Below, piece by piece: positions 12,857 to 27,712 of a stretch of DNA of 64,000 bases. Below the pieces are notes generated by a model, which was not told the DNA's origin, searched no databases, and saw only the letters and a program-made list of their open reading frames with translations. The first letter of the stretch is position 1. Every line of letters starts with the position of its first letter. The translations under genes were made by a program, and so were the position numbers. Origin of the DNA: Numida meleagris (taxonomy: Eukaryota; Chordata; Aves; Galliformes; Numididae); contig NC_034414.1 in NCBI RefSeq assembly GCF_002078875.1, positions 25,367,782 through 25,431,781 on the forward strand, given 5' to 3'.

Positions 12857-15357
12857 TCATATATGAAATACGAAGTGCTTTTCCTTCCTCTCAGCTCTTC
12901 TGAATCTCTTGCACAAGACCTGCTCCAGTGACACCCTGAATAATAGCAGCTGATTGGCCTGGTAGAAGGCTGTCACCATCCAGAGCAAATATGATTGACC
13001 AAAGAGATATTATTCACACAAAGTACAATATTGCCCCTCTTGAGTGAGAGTCAAACAGGAAAAGTCTCTTTCTACCCCTCCCGCCCATTCAGCAAGTGGA
13101 AACCAAAGGGGTCTCCTTATTTCTTGATGCAAACAGTCTCTCTCCTAAAGACAAGGGAACAATTCCAACAATAGTTGCATCAGAGGAACAGCAAAGCTCT
13201 TTTTTCATGATCCTGCAGTTCCAGGAAATATTTGCATTGCAGATCCTGTCAAAAGAAAATCCGTGCTGAGACATCACATCTTTTTTCTGCTTTTGTTCTT
13301 TCGTTTGCCCCACTTTATCTTCTGTTCACGTGCTTGTTCTTGGTGCTCTGAATTTGTCTCTCTTCTCTGTACTTTGCATGAAGAGCTGCTGAGAGTTTAA
13401 AGAAATAGATAGGAAACATCAGACAGATGTATCTGAGCTCTGAACAGCATCCTGGGCTCCGGCTGTGAGGGTTTCTGAGGGCTCTGTCCTCTCTGACAGA
13501 GAGTGCTCCCTCAGAGCTCCATCACTGTAGGGTCATAAGGACAGTTGGCAACCAGCTGTTAAGTGCATCAATGGGAGAAGCAGAGAACAGGTAACCAGGT
13601 GGTAGGTCCCGTCCAGGCTTCATTTCTAATGCTGTGCCCTCAGGAAGACAGATGGCCAGCTGATACCAGTAGAAAGGAAGGGGTCTGTACACTGCTTTGA
13701 AACTCCAAATATGCTCCTTGTTCTCTTTTTCTCACTTCAGACATCGTAGAAGATAATAGCCGTTGAGAAGGGAAGGGTGGGTACCAAGGCTCCCTTTCAC
13801 TCAAGTGGAAGCCATTGCAGAGGCAAGAGGAATCTTCTTCCTGTGAACACAGTATGGGACTTCCTCTCATCTGTTCTTACGCTATGGACTTGGAATAAAA
13901 TAGCTTAAATTATTGCTGGTGATCAGAAGATTAGAAACATCAAAATGTCCCAAAGTGGTCCACAGTCAATGGGGGTTGTTTCTAGGTGTGTCCTGACACA
14001 TGGTAATGAGTTAACACCTAAACCTGCACTGATGAGCTGCCAGCTCTGCAAGCCACTGAGTTGTTCCAGTGACACTGTTGTGGCACTAGAGATAAGGCTC
14101 TGTTTGATTTTTCGATTGTAGCAGGAGTTCTAGTTTTCAGAAAAGCACAGCTAAGTAGTCAATTAGTTTTTAAGTTCTAATCATGGAAAATATAGTTCAC
14201 TGAAGAGTTCACTGAAGAGTATAATCATTCATCTGGCTCCTCTGAGCCTAAGAACTACAAAGTTAAAATTAGCACATCATGAAACATCATTGGGGTCACA
14301 GTTCTTGTAGGAGGGTGGTTAACTAACAAAACCCAAACGTTCACATCATCTGTGCAGCAGCATGAGAGGAGTTAGAGTCCCCGGGATGCTGCTGGTGGCA
14401 GAACCTCCCAGGCTGGGTCCTATGTGAGCTGCATCTCATCCCAAACCACCAAATTAAGGAAAAGAAGTTCCTGCATAAGAGTTTATGCTTTCTGCTCTTC
14501 CCCCATGCATGCTAGCCTTGGAAGAGCTACCATATGCCACAGGCAACACCCACTGCAACCTTAACTCTGCTCCAGCAGGAGGGGCATCCTCAGCCCCTGA
14601 GATGCAGGGGGAGATGTTGCAGAAGCGGGCAGGACAGATGGTGAGTGGGAAGGCTGGAGAAGCCCGGCTGCGTGGCGTCAGGCTGGTAGCCTTCCCTCAG
14701 CAGAGCTGAGGTAGGGAGGTGGTGTCTGGTGTACCTGGCAGCCCTTCTCATGGTGCTGTGTCAATGCCTGGGAGAGGATGGAGGGGAGTATGCCTCATAA
14801 GATGACAAAGCTTGCAGCTTCTGTGACTTTACATCAGGTGCATAATGTACAGGAAGTGCCAGCTGACATGTAGCACTCTTTCTATATAGACTGATGTACT
14901 GTGCATTCCAGTTCAGCATCAAATGAAGTTTCTGCATACTGTGTTGTCATAGGTTATTGCAGAATGTGCATCTGAGAGAGAAAAGAGAAGCATGACAGAG
15001 AAAGGAGTGATACTCATCATGACTCCTCTTTTCTCACTGCTGGGATGCTACCTCATCTTAACTGGAGCACCATTATTAAAAAATCTCGCATCACTGATGT
15101 CCCAGCTGTGTTTAAAAAGGTACAGAGACAGGGAAAGGCACTCTGTGAGTCTGACAGAGCAGTGGTGGATGTTATTGCGAGGAATACTTAGCTGCAGCCT
15201 GAGCCCAATGCCATGGCGCTGGGAAGTCTTCTGCTAGCTGGCTCCAAATAAAAAGTCACACACAGCAGACAGGAAGGGTGGATATTGGGAGGTCAAATCA
15301 CGGAGCCATTTTGTTCTGTTTTTACAGGTCACCACTTGGGTAAAAGCACACCTTTGC

Positions 15358-15376
15358 AAAAAAAAAAAAAAAAAAA
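15358..15376. repeat. A19 homopolymer
   Basis: An uninterrupted run of 19 A residues followed by a short GA-rich stretch. It could be the tail of a retroposed sequence, but no flanking target-site duplication or recognisable body was seen. Confidence 0.8.
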
Positions 15377-18300
15377 GAAAGAGAGAATAACAAATAAACT
15401 TTGTGGTTCTGGACCAGGCTTGGTTCACAGTTCACTTTGAAAAACTTCTCTTGAGTTCACTGGAAGTTGGATCAGTTCCAGATCACACTTCTTCTGAGTG
15501 CTTTCAAGATTTCTCTATCCCCCATTCAAAGCTCAGGGTCTTCCTTTATAGTAAGCAAAGATTAAATTGCATTATTAATAATGAACTACTTTTCTCGTTT
15601 GCAAAGTCTGTCTAAACAGAGGCATTAGACAACTAGGCTGCCAATAGCTAGTGAGGAGCTAACAAGATGGCGTACATGGATTCCTGCTTGGATCCATCCA
15701 GGAGATGTCAGCCACATGGAGCCCTACCACTTCCACTGTCTCTGTTTCCAGGCTGAAGCACCAGGAGACGGTCTCTTGTTTTCCCTTGGCTGGTGGGCCT
15801 TTGCCTGCCATCACTTGCTCCTCTTGCTCTCATGGATGTGGGGCATGGCAGAGTAGGCACATGGTCTCTTAGTGTGGCCTCTCAAAGGTGACTCCTTCAT
15901 TTTCTCTCATAACCAGGCTGCTAAGACAGTAGCTGCAGGATTGCCTCAGATGTGGTTCTGCTTGCCCATGAATAGCTTCTCCGAGCCAAGCAGGAGGAAG
16001 TAGGGTCACCAGTAGAGGTGGCATCCCAGCAGCCTCACTTGTAGGCTTCACAGCAGACTTTGCTTGGCTGGAGCCACTCAGCACTCAGGCACGAAGCAGG
16101 TTCCTGGGCTGGCACTGACAGTAGCAGCTTGTCATGGGGATCCACCTTGGACTACAGCATGCCTGCTTTTGCAGGTCAATGCGTGGTGAAACACACTTTG
16201 GATGCAGCAAAAACACAGTCAGGGAAGCCTGTCACCAGAGGGCTCACGCCATCTTCTCTGCGTCCATCACTCAGGTTCATGGTGCACAGCTGCTATAGCC
16301 TCCCTCCTCGCTGTGTGGGACCGGTGTCTTTCCAGCTCTGGTCTGAGCAGCAGATTGGCAGAAGTCAGGAGTTTCTTTCTGCCTTCTGAACCTTTCCTCC
16401 ACACGGAATGGGTGTCTGTGTCTTGACATGATGACTGATGAAGTGTAAGTTCAGTTCTGACCTACAGGGACATTTTCTTCCCCATCCTGAAGCTCTGCAC
16501 CCATCTGTGAACCTTGTACCAGTAATATTTACCACGTGTCTACTGGGAACTGTCAATATCCAAGGGAGATGTGCAGGGAATATGGCTTTGTGTTGCTACT
16601 GAGTCAAAACCCAGCAGCAGCAACATCAGCAATTTGGGGGAAAAAGGGATAATTTTGTAGCATAATATTTTGTAAGCTTGTAAGAAACTGTCAGTAAAAC
16701 AGCCCTAATTTCTGTTTTGCAAATGGTGACCACTCTGTTGCTAGGATTCCTTTGTGCCAAAAATGTACCTGCACAGCTTCCCTTGCAGCAGCATGTGAGT
16801 GCTTCGCCAATGGAGGCGACTGGGCACAAATGCTTCACATCCCTCACCATCCTGCCCTTAAATTTTAGCAAGCAGATTTCCCATCCTAATGCAATGTGTG
16901 GCATAAATACTGTCTGCGACCCAAACGCCTTTCTTTTCTGGGATTTCCTTTATTTCTGCTTGAAGAACTCTTTAAGTATTAGAGTACTGGAAGCTCCTTC
17001 TGTCCTGACCTCTGCTTTCTTCTTCTGATGGTATCTTAAATGCTTGGATTCATGAAGATGAAGGGTGTGAAGTAACGGGCTGCCTTTGTACTGTACCTCA
17101 AGGGGCTCCTATCAGCTGGCATTCTGGTGGATCAGCAAGACGTGCCATTTCATGGTTTGTCTTGTCCGGTGATAGTCTCTGCTGAGAAGATAATCGAATG
17201 CCTCCATTCTGTGCACCTTACCAGCCTGAGACCTCTCCCTGGCAGCTCCGGTGAGGGAAGGATGAGATTAAATCTCCGCAGGGCTTTAAAAAACCAGAAA
17301 GCCAGCGATACTCGCTCACCACAGGAGTGCAGATGCCAGAGCGAATGCCTCCCCATTGGTGATGCTACTGACTTGTGTGATGGGCACGGGTTACTCCTGT
17401 TAAACCAAGTCATAGAGCATCTCTGCTTGGAAGTGGTGTGACAGCCTCTGCCTGCATGAGGTTTTCATTCTGGCAGGAGCTTAATGGCAGAGGAGCAAAT
17501 GACGTGTTCAAAACATACATGCAGCTACAACTGTACCACATCCTCAAGGACAGAAGGGAAATTCTCTTTGATGCTAAATGTTTTTCTCCACTGCTTTCTT
17601 TCCTTATATTTCCCATCCCCTCCATGCTGGCAGCCATGCTGAGAGCACTTTCTATTGCCTCAGCATGAGCTGGGGGTAATGGGCTTCTTGCAGTTTAAGA
17701 TGGATGGGAGGAGGGATTTTATTTCAGGCTCCCCAGGAGGGGATTTATGAGATGTTTGTTGTAATATCTCCCTTTTCCCTCACCAGGCTTTATTACTGAT
17801 GCCCCGTGCAGTGCCCAGATTGGGTCCCATAATGGAGGAGCTCTTCTACCCATCACACACCGGCATCCGGGTTAGCACAGCCCTGCAGGCTCCTTCCTCT
17901 CTGTACTAATGAACATCTCACCTAAGAGTTCATTTGGCCCTGGGAGGCAGGAAGAATTGTACTCTTACTCTTCTCCTGTGGTTGTCTTCTCTCTAGTCAC
18001 CCCAGCCTCTTTGGGTCAGCCTTTTACTGGGATCACCTCAGGACTTGTAAGGTGATATCTGCACCTACATCTGTTGTGGCTTCTAGGGGAAGGCAGATGG
18101 AGATCTCCTTGCCCTCACTGCATCATCCTGTCTCACTGCACAAATGGTGAAGCTGTTCTCAGCACACCAGAGGCTGGTCCTGATGTCAGAGATCACCTCA
18201 GTTATCGTCAATAGCATAGCTGAGGGCAAACCTCAGCAAAGTCCAGATGGGCCTCTCTCTTACGTTCTGCTATGTCCATCAGGAACATTTTCTACTGCCC

Positions 18301-18956
18301 TCTCCTGATCAAGATGGAAGAAGCCTCATAGTCAGACAAAAATCTGCTTTCATCCAGGCAGGTCATCATCTGCCAAAATGTGTGATTTGTAGTTATTGAT
18401 TGTTCTTTGCCTTTCATTTATTGCACTGGGATGTATTCATCACAAGTATAAATCCACAAAGGCGAATTAAATTGTGGCTGGCATTAATTTTCCCCCCATT
18501 TTTAGCTCTCTCTTCTTTACTTCTATTTCTCTTCTTCTAGCCCTGTGTCAGTGTTTCTCTCATGTTTTTTTTCCCATGGACAGGAAGACTATGTTTGCAA
18601 AATAAAACAGAAAAAAAAAAGACAAGACTGACTCGTTGCTCACATGAGCAATCCCAAGCTGTGAGGTCACTTTGCTGTTGAAGACAGTGATAAGGTCACC
18701 CTGCAGTGCTGCAGCCAGCTCTGGGAGGAGAGCAGAAGCGTGCTGTGATTCCAGGCTTTGTCGCACATCTCTGCTTGCTGAGGCACGACCACAGCATCAC
18801 TACTGTAGCACAGTGTCACCACTGCAGGACTCTCTGCCCCCTCTTAGCACAGCTTTATTCCACCATAGAGGAGACAGGGGTGTAGAGCTGATTTTTTAGA
18901 GAAGTTCCCAGCAGAAAGGGAGCATTTGTTCAGGAGGAGCTGCTTTCAGACTGTAG

Positions 18957-19607
18957 ATGGGCCGAGAGGACTGCTGGCTCAGCAGGTCCCTTGGTGCTGA
19001 CAGGGTCAATCCTTCCCTATACCAGTCTTTGCTCAGGTCTTTTCCTGAGCTGGCAGGTCCCTGTCTTCACCTGCTGCCTCCATTTCCCTGCCTCGGTGAC
19101 ATCTGCATTGGTGACATCTGCATTCAGAGAGTCTCTAGGCTATCCTCTCTCCCACCTCTTCACCCCCCCCCTCCTGTATTTCCCTCTCATTTCTCTATTT
19201 CCATTCGGGCCACGTTCTCGCTACCCTCTGTTTTCTCTTATTCTTTCATTTTAGACATGATAGCATTTTGCTTCAGCAAAATTGAAGCTCTTGAGGTCAG
19301 CTACCAAGGGCAAACACGTTCACACATGGGGTTTCAAAGGACAGGAAACGCTTTTGGCATGATTTCCCTGAAGGAGAATTTGAATGCTTTTGAAATCGGG
19401 GAACTCAGATATCTGACTGCAAACCAGACACAGGCAGTCAAACTTGGACCCCAAACTGTCCACAAAACAAGCATTAGAATAAATTCATGCTGTTGCAGCA
19501 TATTTTCTGCTTATCCAGCTCTTGCTGGAGTTTTCAAGGAGACTGAAGCACTGAATCTAGCAGAAGAGAAAAAAGCCATTTTGTCGTTAGAAGCTACAGA
19601 GAAATAG
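18957..19607 (+). other. Unexplained 216-codon open frame within an intron
   Basis: This is the longest intronic open frame in the window outside GC-rich DNA, and it is on the same strand as the surrounding gene. The predicted product begins at ATG 18,957. It has a proline/leucine/serine-rich first half, including a tandem GDICI-GDICI repeat caused by an exact 15-base duplication (19,095-19,109 and 19,110-19,124). The second half is more polar and charged and ends in TAG at 19,605-19,607. I recognise no domain, signal peptide or family. The pyrimidine-rich stretch 19,130-19,260 explains part of the openness. A chance frame is the most likely reading; a lineage-specific transcript is possible. 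Confidence 0.15.
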
Positions 19608-20189
19608 TAAACATCTGGCAAAATTGTATATAAATTTTTTAAAGACTAACTGCAAAACAGTTTGGTCATTTTCCTTTAAACTTTTCTATTTTCTGCTATT
19701 TCTCCCCTTCTGTAAGGGTCAGTTTGGCAGCCTTCAGTTCAAATTTATTATGGCAGTCCTAATCAGAAGAGTACAATACAAGAGGTTTGTAATTGTCACC
19801 ATAACCATTTGTCTGCTGTAAGCAGTAAAGAAAAAGAAGTAACACTTGGAGCCCACACCACCATGCACCCACTTTTGAAGTAAAATACAACTACTGATTA
19901 ATAGCATATGACATCAAGAAGCTATGTAATGACGTGCTCTACTGAAGCTTTGGCAAGGTTTGTCTGAGCATTGCGTCTAGAGCTGCACATGGAATTGCCC
20001 CTGGCAGTAGCACTGGAAGTGTGAGGAGCTCCTCAGTGCACACACAGCACCCATAGCCTTGTGCTGATGACTGATGTTTGGCTTTATGAAGACAATTGCC
20101 CTGTATAAGTTAATGGGATATTCAGCCATTAGATTGGCAGAGTTATGGCGGAATAATTACTAGATTTGACACTATCCACTGTATTTAAG

Positions 20190-20890
20190 TATAAAATCAC
20201 TGCTGGTAACATTGACAGTTGGCACAAACATTACAAGGCTGGTCTGTAACAATGAGGACAGTCCTACAGAGAGATCTGCTTCATCTGATAATTTCATTAT
20301 TCATTCCAGAGCCAAATTTGAAGGTACACATTTCAGGGTGGAGAGTGCATCCAGTCCTTTAGCTGTCCTTGAAATAGTGACTCAAAAAACACCTAGGAGC
20401 AAAGTGGGTGAATGGTTGAATATACATTCCCAAGCCAAAATCTACTAATATAACTCTTGGAGATTTTTAAAAAAGGTAAAATGTGTGGAAATGGGAGGTG
20501 ATTTTATGGTTGGGTATAATGCTAGTGAAATAAGTGCTGAAATCCTGCATCCACTTGCAGGATACACATTAAGAAGGATCTAAAAGTGCCCAAAGATCAA
20601 AAGGATCAGAAGAGCCCAAAGGAGATCTGGGAAATAAAATAAAGCTGTGCAGTGAAGGACTTTGAGACCTTGACCCATTTAATTTGGAAAAAGAAAGCCA
20701 AGAGGTGTCATAATTAGAATGGAGAGGCACCTTCAGAGTGAGAAGGCAGCAGTATGAAGCCTTTCGTTACATTGAGAATGGGAATCCCCACTGCCATCAA
20801 TGGGGGCTAAATTGAGAGAAAATGACAATGGCAGTGAAATTCAATCATCAGAACAAACTGCAGAAGGGATTGTAAGTTCTTAATTTGCTT
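20190..20890 (+). mobile_element. Old CR1/L3-like LINE remnant
   Basis: Several short blocks in the right order resemble the 3' half of CR1/L3 non-LTR retrotransposons on the + strand. One is a block near 20,255-20,290 like the segment around 'GAGGACAG...CAGAGAGATCTG'. Another near 20,660-20,720 would read as the conserved 'LFNLEKKKAK'-like segment. A third near 20,855-20,875 is like the 'GAACAAACTGC' region. The copy is heavily decayed with stops in all frames. It looks older than the CR1 pieces in TYRO3. Family assignment is by eye and approximate, as are the ends. Confidence 0.5.
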
Positions 20891-23800
20891 CTGTCTATAA
20901 AGTTAAGCCGAAAGTCTTTATGCAAGATGAGGTTTTACCAACTGTACATAGGACTGTAGCGTAACATTGCATTGCCTGTGAGGTATATGAGCGAGAGAGG
21001 GAAGGTGTAGTTTCTCCTGGTCTTAACATCTAAATGCAGTTTGGATCATAACACAAATTGACAGGAGAAATTCCTGTGACTACCTGGGAGTACTAAAGAA
21101 CTACTGTATCATAACTGTCCCTGCCATCACCTAGGGGCAGCCATGTGGTCAGCTAGTGAATCCAGCTATCAGAGATGCTGATGTCCAAAGGTCAAACAAA
21201 GCAGCAAGCCTCCACTGATAAAACTGAGGCACTAGCAGTTCAAGGTAGGCACCCAAAAGCCTGAGCTGATGACATCTGTCTGGGCTTCTACCATCCCTTC
21301 CTTCCCCTCTAACCAGTGGATGCTCATGAAGGGGAGCAAGGATGCCTGCTTTGACCTATGACCCAGGACTCATTAGTTCTTATGTACCCGGCAAGAGTAA
21401 GAAACCCGGGGACACAAGTCATCCAGAAACATGTTGTTCTTACAGTTCAAATGTGCCTTCTAAGGAGATATTGTGGTGTGGTTGGGCAGTTGTTAATGTC
21501 TTGCCTTCCTGGCCACCTTCACTGCAGTTGCTTGTAAGCTCTCTTAGAATGGTTGCCAGTTACAGTCTAGTTGACCATATTTTCAATGCTGGTTGCTCAC
21601 AAGTTGTCCAGGGATGAAACTGTGCCCGCCCATCTCTCTAGCCTCTGGCCATTCTCTGTTCCAGCTGCTAAGTGCAAAGTCACACGTTCTCTCCTCCTGC
21701 TTTCTCCCCACTCTTTTACATTAGGCAAGATTAACAGCCCAAATCTACACGCTATTACAATGCAAAGTACTTTTTAATGATTTTAATGACTGCTGCTGTA
21801 GCCAGAAGCTGAGCTGGCTGCTGCAGAGCTGGGACAAGTGTGGGTTGGGTGTGGCGGCTCCACACAGGTCCGTTCAGAATGGCATTTCATCTTGGGTATC
21901 TGCCATCTGAGGGTGGCTTTGAAGGCAATTGCCCTTTCAGCCACTGCCAGTGTGCTTTATCATTTGCTAACTAAGTTCTGCACAAAAGTTCCTTGAAGGA
22001 GAAATAACCAAAATGTTGCCAGCCTGGAAACTCCTGTCTGTTGCATTTCCAGTTCTCTGTGAGCAGATAGGGCTTTCGAGACTATTTTCCAGCTACTACA
22101 GCAACTAATTAAATAGCATCTATCATTTAGTGTCTTGGAAGATTTCATGCCACCAGACAACAGGCAGCTTGGGAGAACGTGGAGCTCCCTCTCCATTTTG
22201 AGTGGGCCACAGACCCATTGCTCTGCCTGAGATTTTTTTTGGAAAGGACAGGTCAAAAAGCCCTGAAACAAAGGCAGAGTGGGACCAAGGGAAGCTCGGG
22301 GCAGAGCTGCCCCAACCTCTTACGTTTGAGGCTCAAATCTGTGAGTCCTGGTTCACAGATAAGGTGTCTGGTGTCTGAGTTTTTGCCTGATATGGGACAG
22401 TCACTGCTTGCTTCTGGCTGTCGAGCTTGCTGTCCTCAATTTCTTCAGTTACATTTCTCTTCTAATATTTTCCAGGGGGTTAGCGTTTTGCCCCACATCA
22501 AACTGACACAGCAGAAACCAGAGCATTCCTCAGAGAACACAGCTCTCATTCACTGACTGGCTCAAGTTATCATGGAAATTATTAGTTTCCTTAAGCATTT
22601 ATTATAGTTGTCCCAAAATACAGGCTTACCTTGTTCTGATCTGAAACACTGTGCTTGGAAAGGAGAAAAATTCCATGTAGTACCACCAACACCATGTTTG
22701 CAAGAAGTTGGTATGTTAATAAAGTCTGGGAGCCACTGGTTTAACATACTAATGAATTTGTTATACAGAGACAGATGGAAAGATACATTTCCTTGTTAGA
22801 CTTCTGAATGTCTGATGCTTTTATTCTAATTATTTGTAGCATTTCCTGTCTTTCTTACGAACACACTGTTGGTGTTTCTAATACTATAGTTGGGTTAGGT
22901 GATTGTTTCAGCAAAGAGAAGGAGAAACAAAGAGATATAAGCCAGAGGAACATAGTCAAGACTTGAAATGAGAGGGACAGCCAATGGGGTAGACCCTAGA
23001 GGAGACATCCTTTTGTAACTGAGGATCTTCAGAGAATGAGATCTAGTTAGCAGCAAAGAAGAGCTTTTTCCCAAAGGGTTCTGAACATGAAGGTCCTGCT
23101 GATAGGTGTGTGTAAATCTGAGAGGTCTGGCAGTGGGCACCAAGGGTGCATGTCCTCACTAACACAAGAAGGAGAGAAGCTGCATTTCTTATAAGCTATA
23201 GTGAAAACAGTGGAAGTAACCCATCTCAGGAAGATCCAGTTCTCTCAGCACAGGGAGCTGATGGCCATTTTTGAGGTGTCTCCAGAGATGTGGACCTGAA
23301 AGCCTTGGAGCTGCTGCCAACCCAGCTCTGCTCAAGACTGGTAAGACCAGAGCCACCTTGTTCCCCAAAGTGGGGGTGGCATTTCATGGGGCTATGCACA
23401 TAAAGAAGCATTTGCCAGTTCTCAGGCTCCAGTATGGCCACTGATAACCCTAACCAGCAGGGCTGGTTGAATCAGTCCTTGGGTAGGAGCCAAGCTGTGG
23501 GTTGCAGGTTGGACCACAGAGCTTCAGAGATCAGAGAAGTTATTAGTCAAAGGGAAGCGAGATAAAGGAAAGGAAAGGAGAGGATTGCAGTGCCTTTGGC
23601 AAATAGTGCCGTAACTGAAACAGGACAGCCTTCACATGGCTGCATTCAGGGCCAGGCTGGCAATGCTGTCAGTAAGTCATAAATATTGGGGTTCCTGAAG
23701 TATTTAAGCACACACCTTACATTACAACTGACTACTAGACATCCTTAGATGAGTCCATGGGGATTGTGTGGAGTATGAACCAGATCCAATTTTGTGTGAG

Positions 23801-24032
23801 ATGTACCTATGGCAACCAAAGGTGTGTGGACTTCAATTCCCATGTTAGAATACTGCCCTGCTGTCTTCACCTTCATCATCCCAGTGGTTGGAGTGGACAG
23901 TTTCAGTCTGTTTTGTTCTCCTCAGTAGTCCTTCAGGGGAAAAAAGGATGGAGATTTGCAGTTCTTCATTATAGTCTATATTTTTGCATTAATACAGTGC
24001 TTAAAAACTCTAGCTCCAAGTAGAGTCAAGGC

Positions 24033-24054
24033 AAAAAAAAAAAAAAAAAAAAAA
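24033..24054. repeat. A22 homopolymer
   Basis: Twenty-two consecutive A residues followed by GAAAAAG. This is the longest pure A run in the window. It may be a retroposition tail, but nothing recognisable precedes it. Confidence 0.85.
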
Positions 24055-26215
24055 GAAAAAGACAGTAGCTCCTGGTGGAGTCCCCAAGAGCCAGGAGAGC
24101 CTGGGGCTCTGACCTGGGCTGCGGTCTGTGACTGCAGAGAAGCCTGCATTGGTTGGGAATGGCACTGGGACAGAGCAGGGGGTATCTGACAAGAGTTTCC
24201 AGAGATGAAACTCTTTGTGACTGGATGTAGACTCAGGAATTCACCCTGCAAAACTCCCATAAGTAGTGACTGCCTAAAGCCACTTCCTTGCTTTCTTTGA
24301 GGCTTCCTGCAAAAAGTTACGGAAAACAGCTTTATTCTTTCTTATACTGAAGTCTTTTGTCTGCCCTGCTTGCAGAAAAGTTATATATATAACCTGATTT
24401 GTTCCTGTGCACCCATTTTGTTAGGAAAAAGAATACAGTCCAAAATAATTACTCTTCATTCTAACACATAAATATGTACAAAAGGCTTGGGATAAGAATA
24501 GAAATTTTTACAGGTTCCTTCTAGATGCATCAGGAAGAGTCAGGAGCCAAATTCTGCCCTTCCTTGCTGCAGATGAATGCTGTAGCTCCCTAAAATAAAT
24601 AAAATTGTTCTGCACTTACACAATGTCAGATTAGGAGCTAAGAAATCAAAACCTAACCCTGTGAAGTCTAGTTTGGCAGTACTCACAGCAAGCCATAAAA
24701 ACCTCTATAGTTACTCAGAAGTGGCTCTCTGTTCCAGAAAAAAAAAAGGAGTATTAAATCTGATCTGATAGCCCTGCAAGGTTAGGTGCCAATGCCTCCA
24801 TCTCATTGAGAAAACAGTAAATTCTTTCTAGTACGCTGTGCTATTATTTCCTGAGTCATAAGATGCTGGTCCTTAAAGCCCTGGCTGGTTTTAGCTTACT
24901 TATAGAATCCTAACTGCTCTGGGTTTGAGAGAAGCTATGCTGGGGGAGAACTTTATCCCAGGAGAAAAGAGAAGACATTTCCCAAACCTAGTATCTGCTG
25001 GCATCTACAACGTAGTTTGATGCATTAGAGTTGGTCCCTTGGGAGAAGGAGTAGCTGCGTGCTTCTATTTTTGCATGAAATCAGGCTCGGCAGAGGGCAT
25101 GATGGTGCACGAATATCAGTGTGTCTTACTGTCTTTTTCTCAGAGTTAAGGGGAGGCAAAGGACGGTGCTGATGAGAGGGATGTGTTCAGTCCTCCACAT
25201 CATTACCTACCGGGTGAGCAGGGGATCTCATGTCACACATTTTCTATAGACCAGCTGCTGCCAGCCAAGAGTGTAACCCATGCTGCTACTGCTCTTTGCA
25301 GAGAGACAACTGCTTCCGCTAGCTGCTTGGCTGGATTTCATGCCTTTTATTATAGCCCAACATGGCATGAAAATGCAGCTGATTCACTGCAACATCGCAG
25401 GGGTAAGGACCACAACCACATCATCTTGGTGAGCATAGCAGGAATACAAACTCCCTCTCCATTCCCAGACTGACTTTTGTGACTTCTAAGAGAAGGATAT
25501 GCTATATTTTAAACATTCACTCACACAAACCCTTAGCCCCAGTTCTTGAACCTTTGAGGTATTTTAGGTAGGAGCTTGTCTTCTAATCAACCTGAAGCTA
25601 TGTGCACCATGCTGTAATCCTGACAATTTTTTCAAATAAATGTGCTTGAATCTGGTAATTTTCCTGATGGCTCGCCTCCAAGAGAATGGTGTCAATCACC
25701 CAGTAGGTTTCAGGGCTGGGGCTGAGTCAGCTCTGACTCAGTCAGCAGTTCCAGCTCTTCCAGGCACTGGAGCCCTGCATCAGTGCAACCCATGGTGCCG
25801 TGGCCCCACACAAAGGACACTGTTCCCTGGTTCCCCAGCAGCATGGTGTGAAAACCCCCCAAAGTATAGGTGGAAGCCGACAGCCCTGCTCCAAAACCTT
25901 CTTGGCCCTGTAGGAAGGTGTGTAGATGGGGATGGGAGCTGGCTCCTTGCAGGGTACAGAATCTGAGGACCCATCTCACCCTTGTCGAGATGCCCACCTG
26001 ACCTGGATGTGGGCACTGCCACATGAAGGACTTCCCTCCTGGGAGCTGGGGGAAGCAAGGAAGGGGTTTTGTCCAGAGACCTCTGTCCCTGGCACAATGT
26101 TTCTGGCAAAATAGTTAATATTCCCATTTCTATGAAGTAGGGTGGTGTCCCCATCCTCAGGCAGTCAAGAGCAAACCCAATCTGGAGAGCAAAAGGCACC
26201 ATGTGTACTATGTAA

Positions 26216-27712
<1,497 letters not shown>

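Noticed and set aside
14194..14219. Two tandem copies of a 12-base unit (AGTTCACTGAAG)
   Set aside because: Simple short duplication with no sign of function; too small to call a meaningful repeat array.
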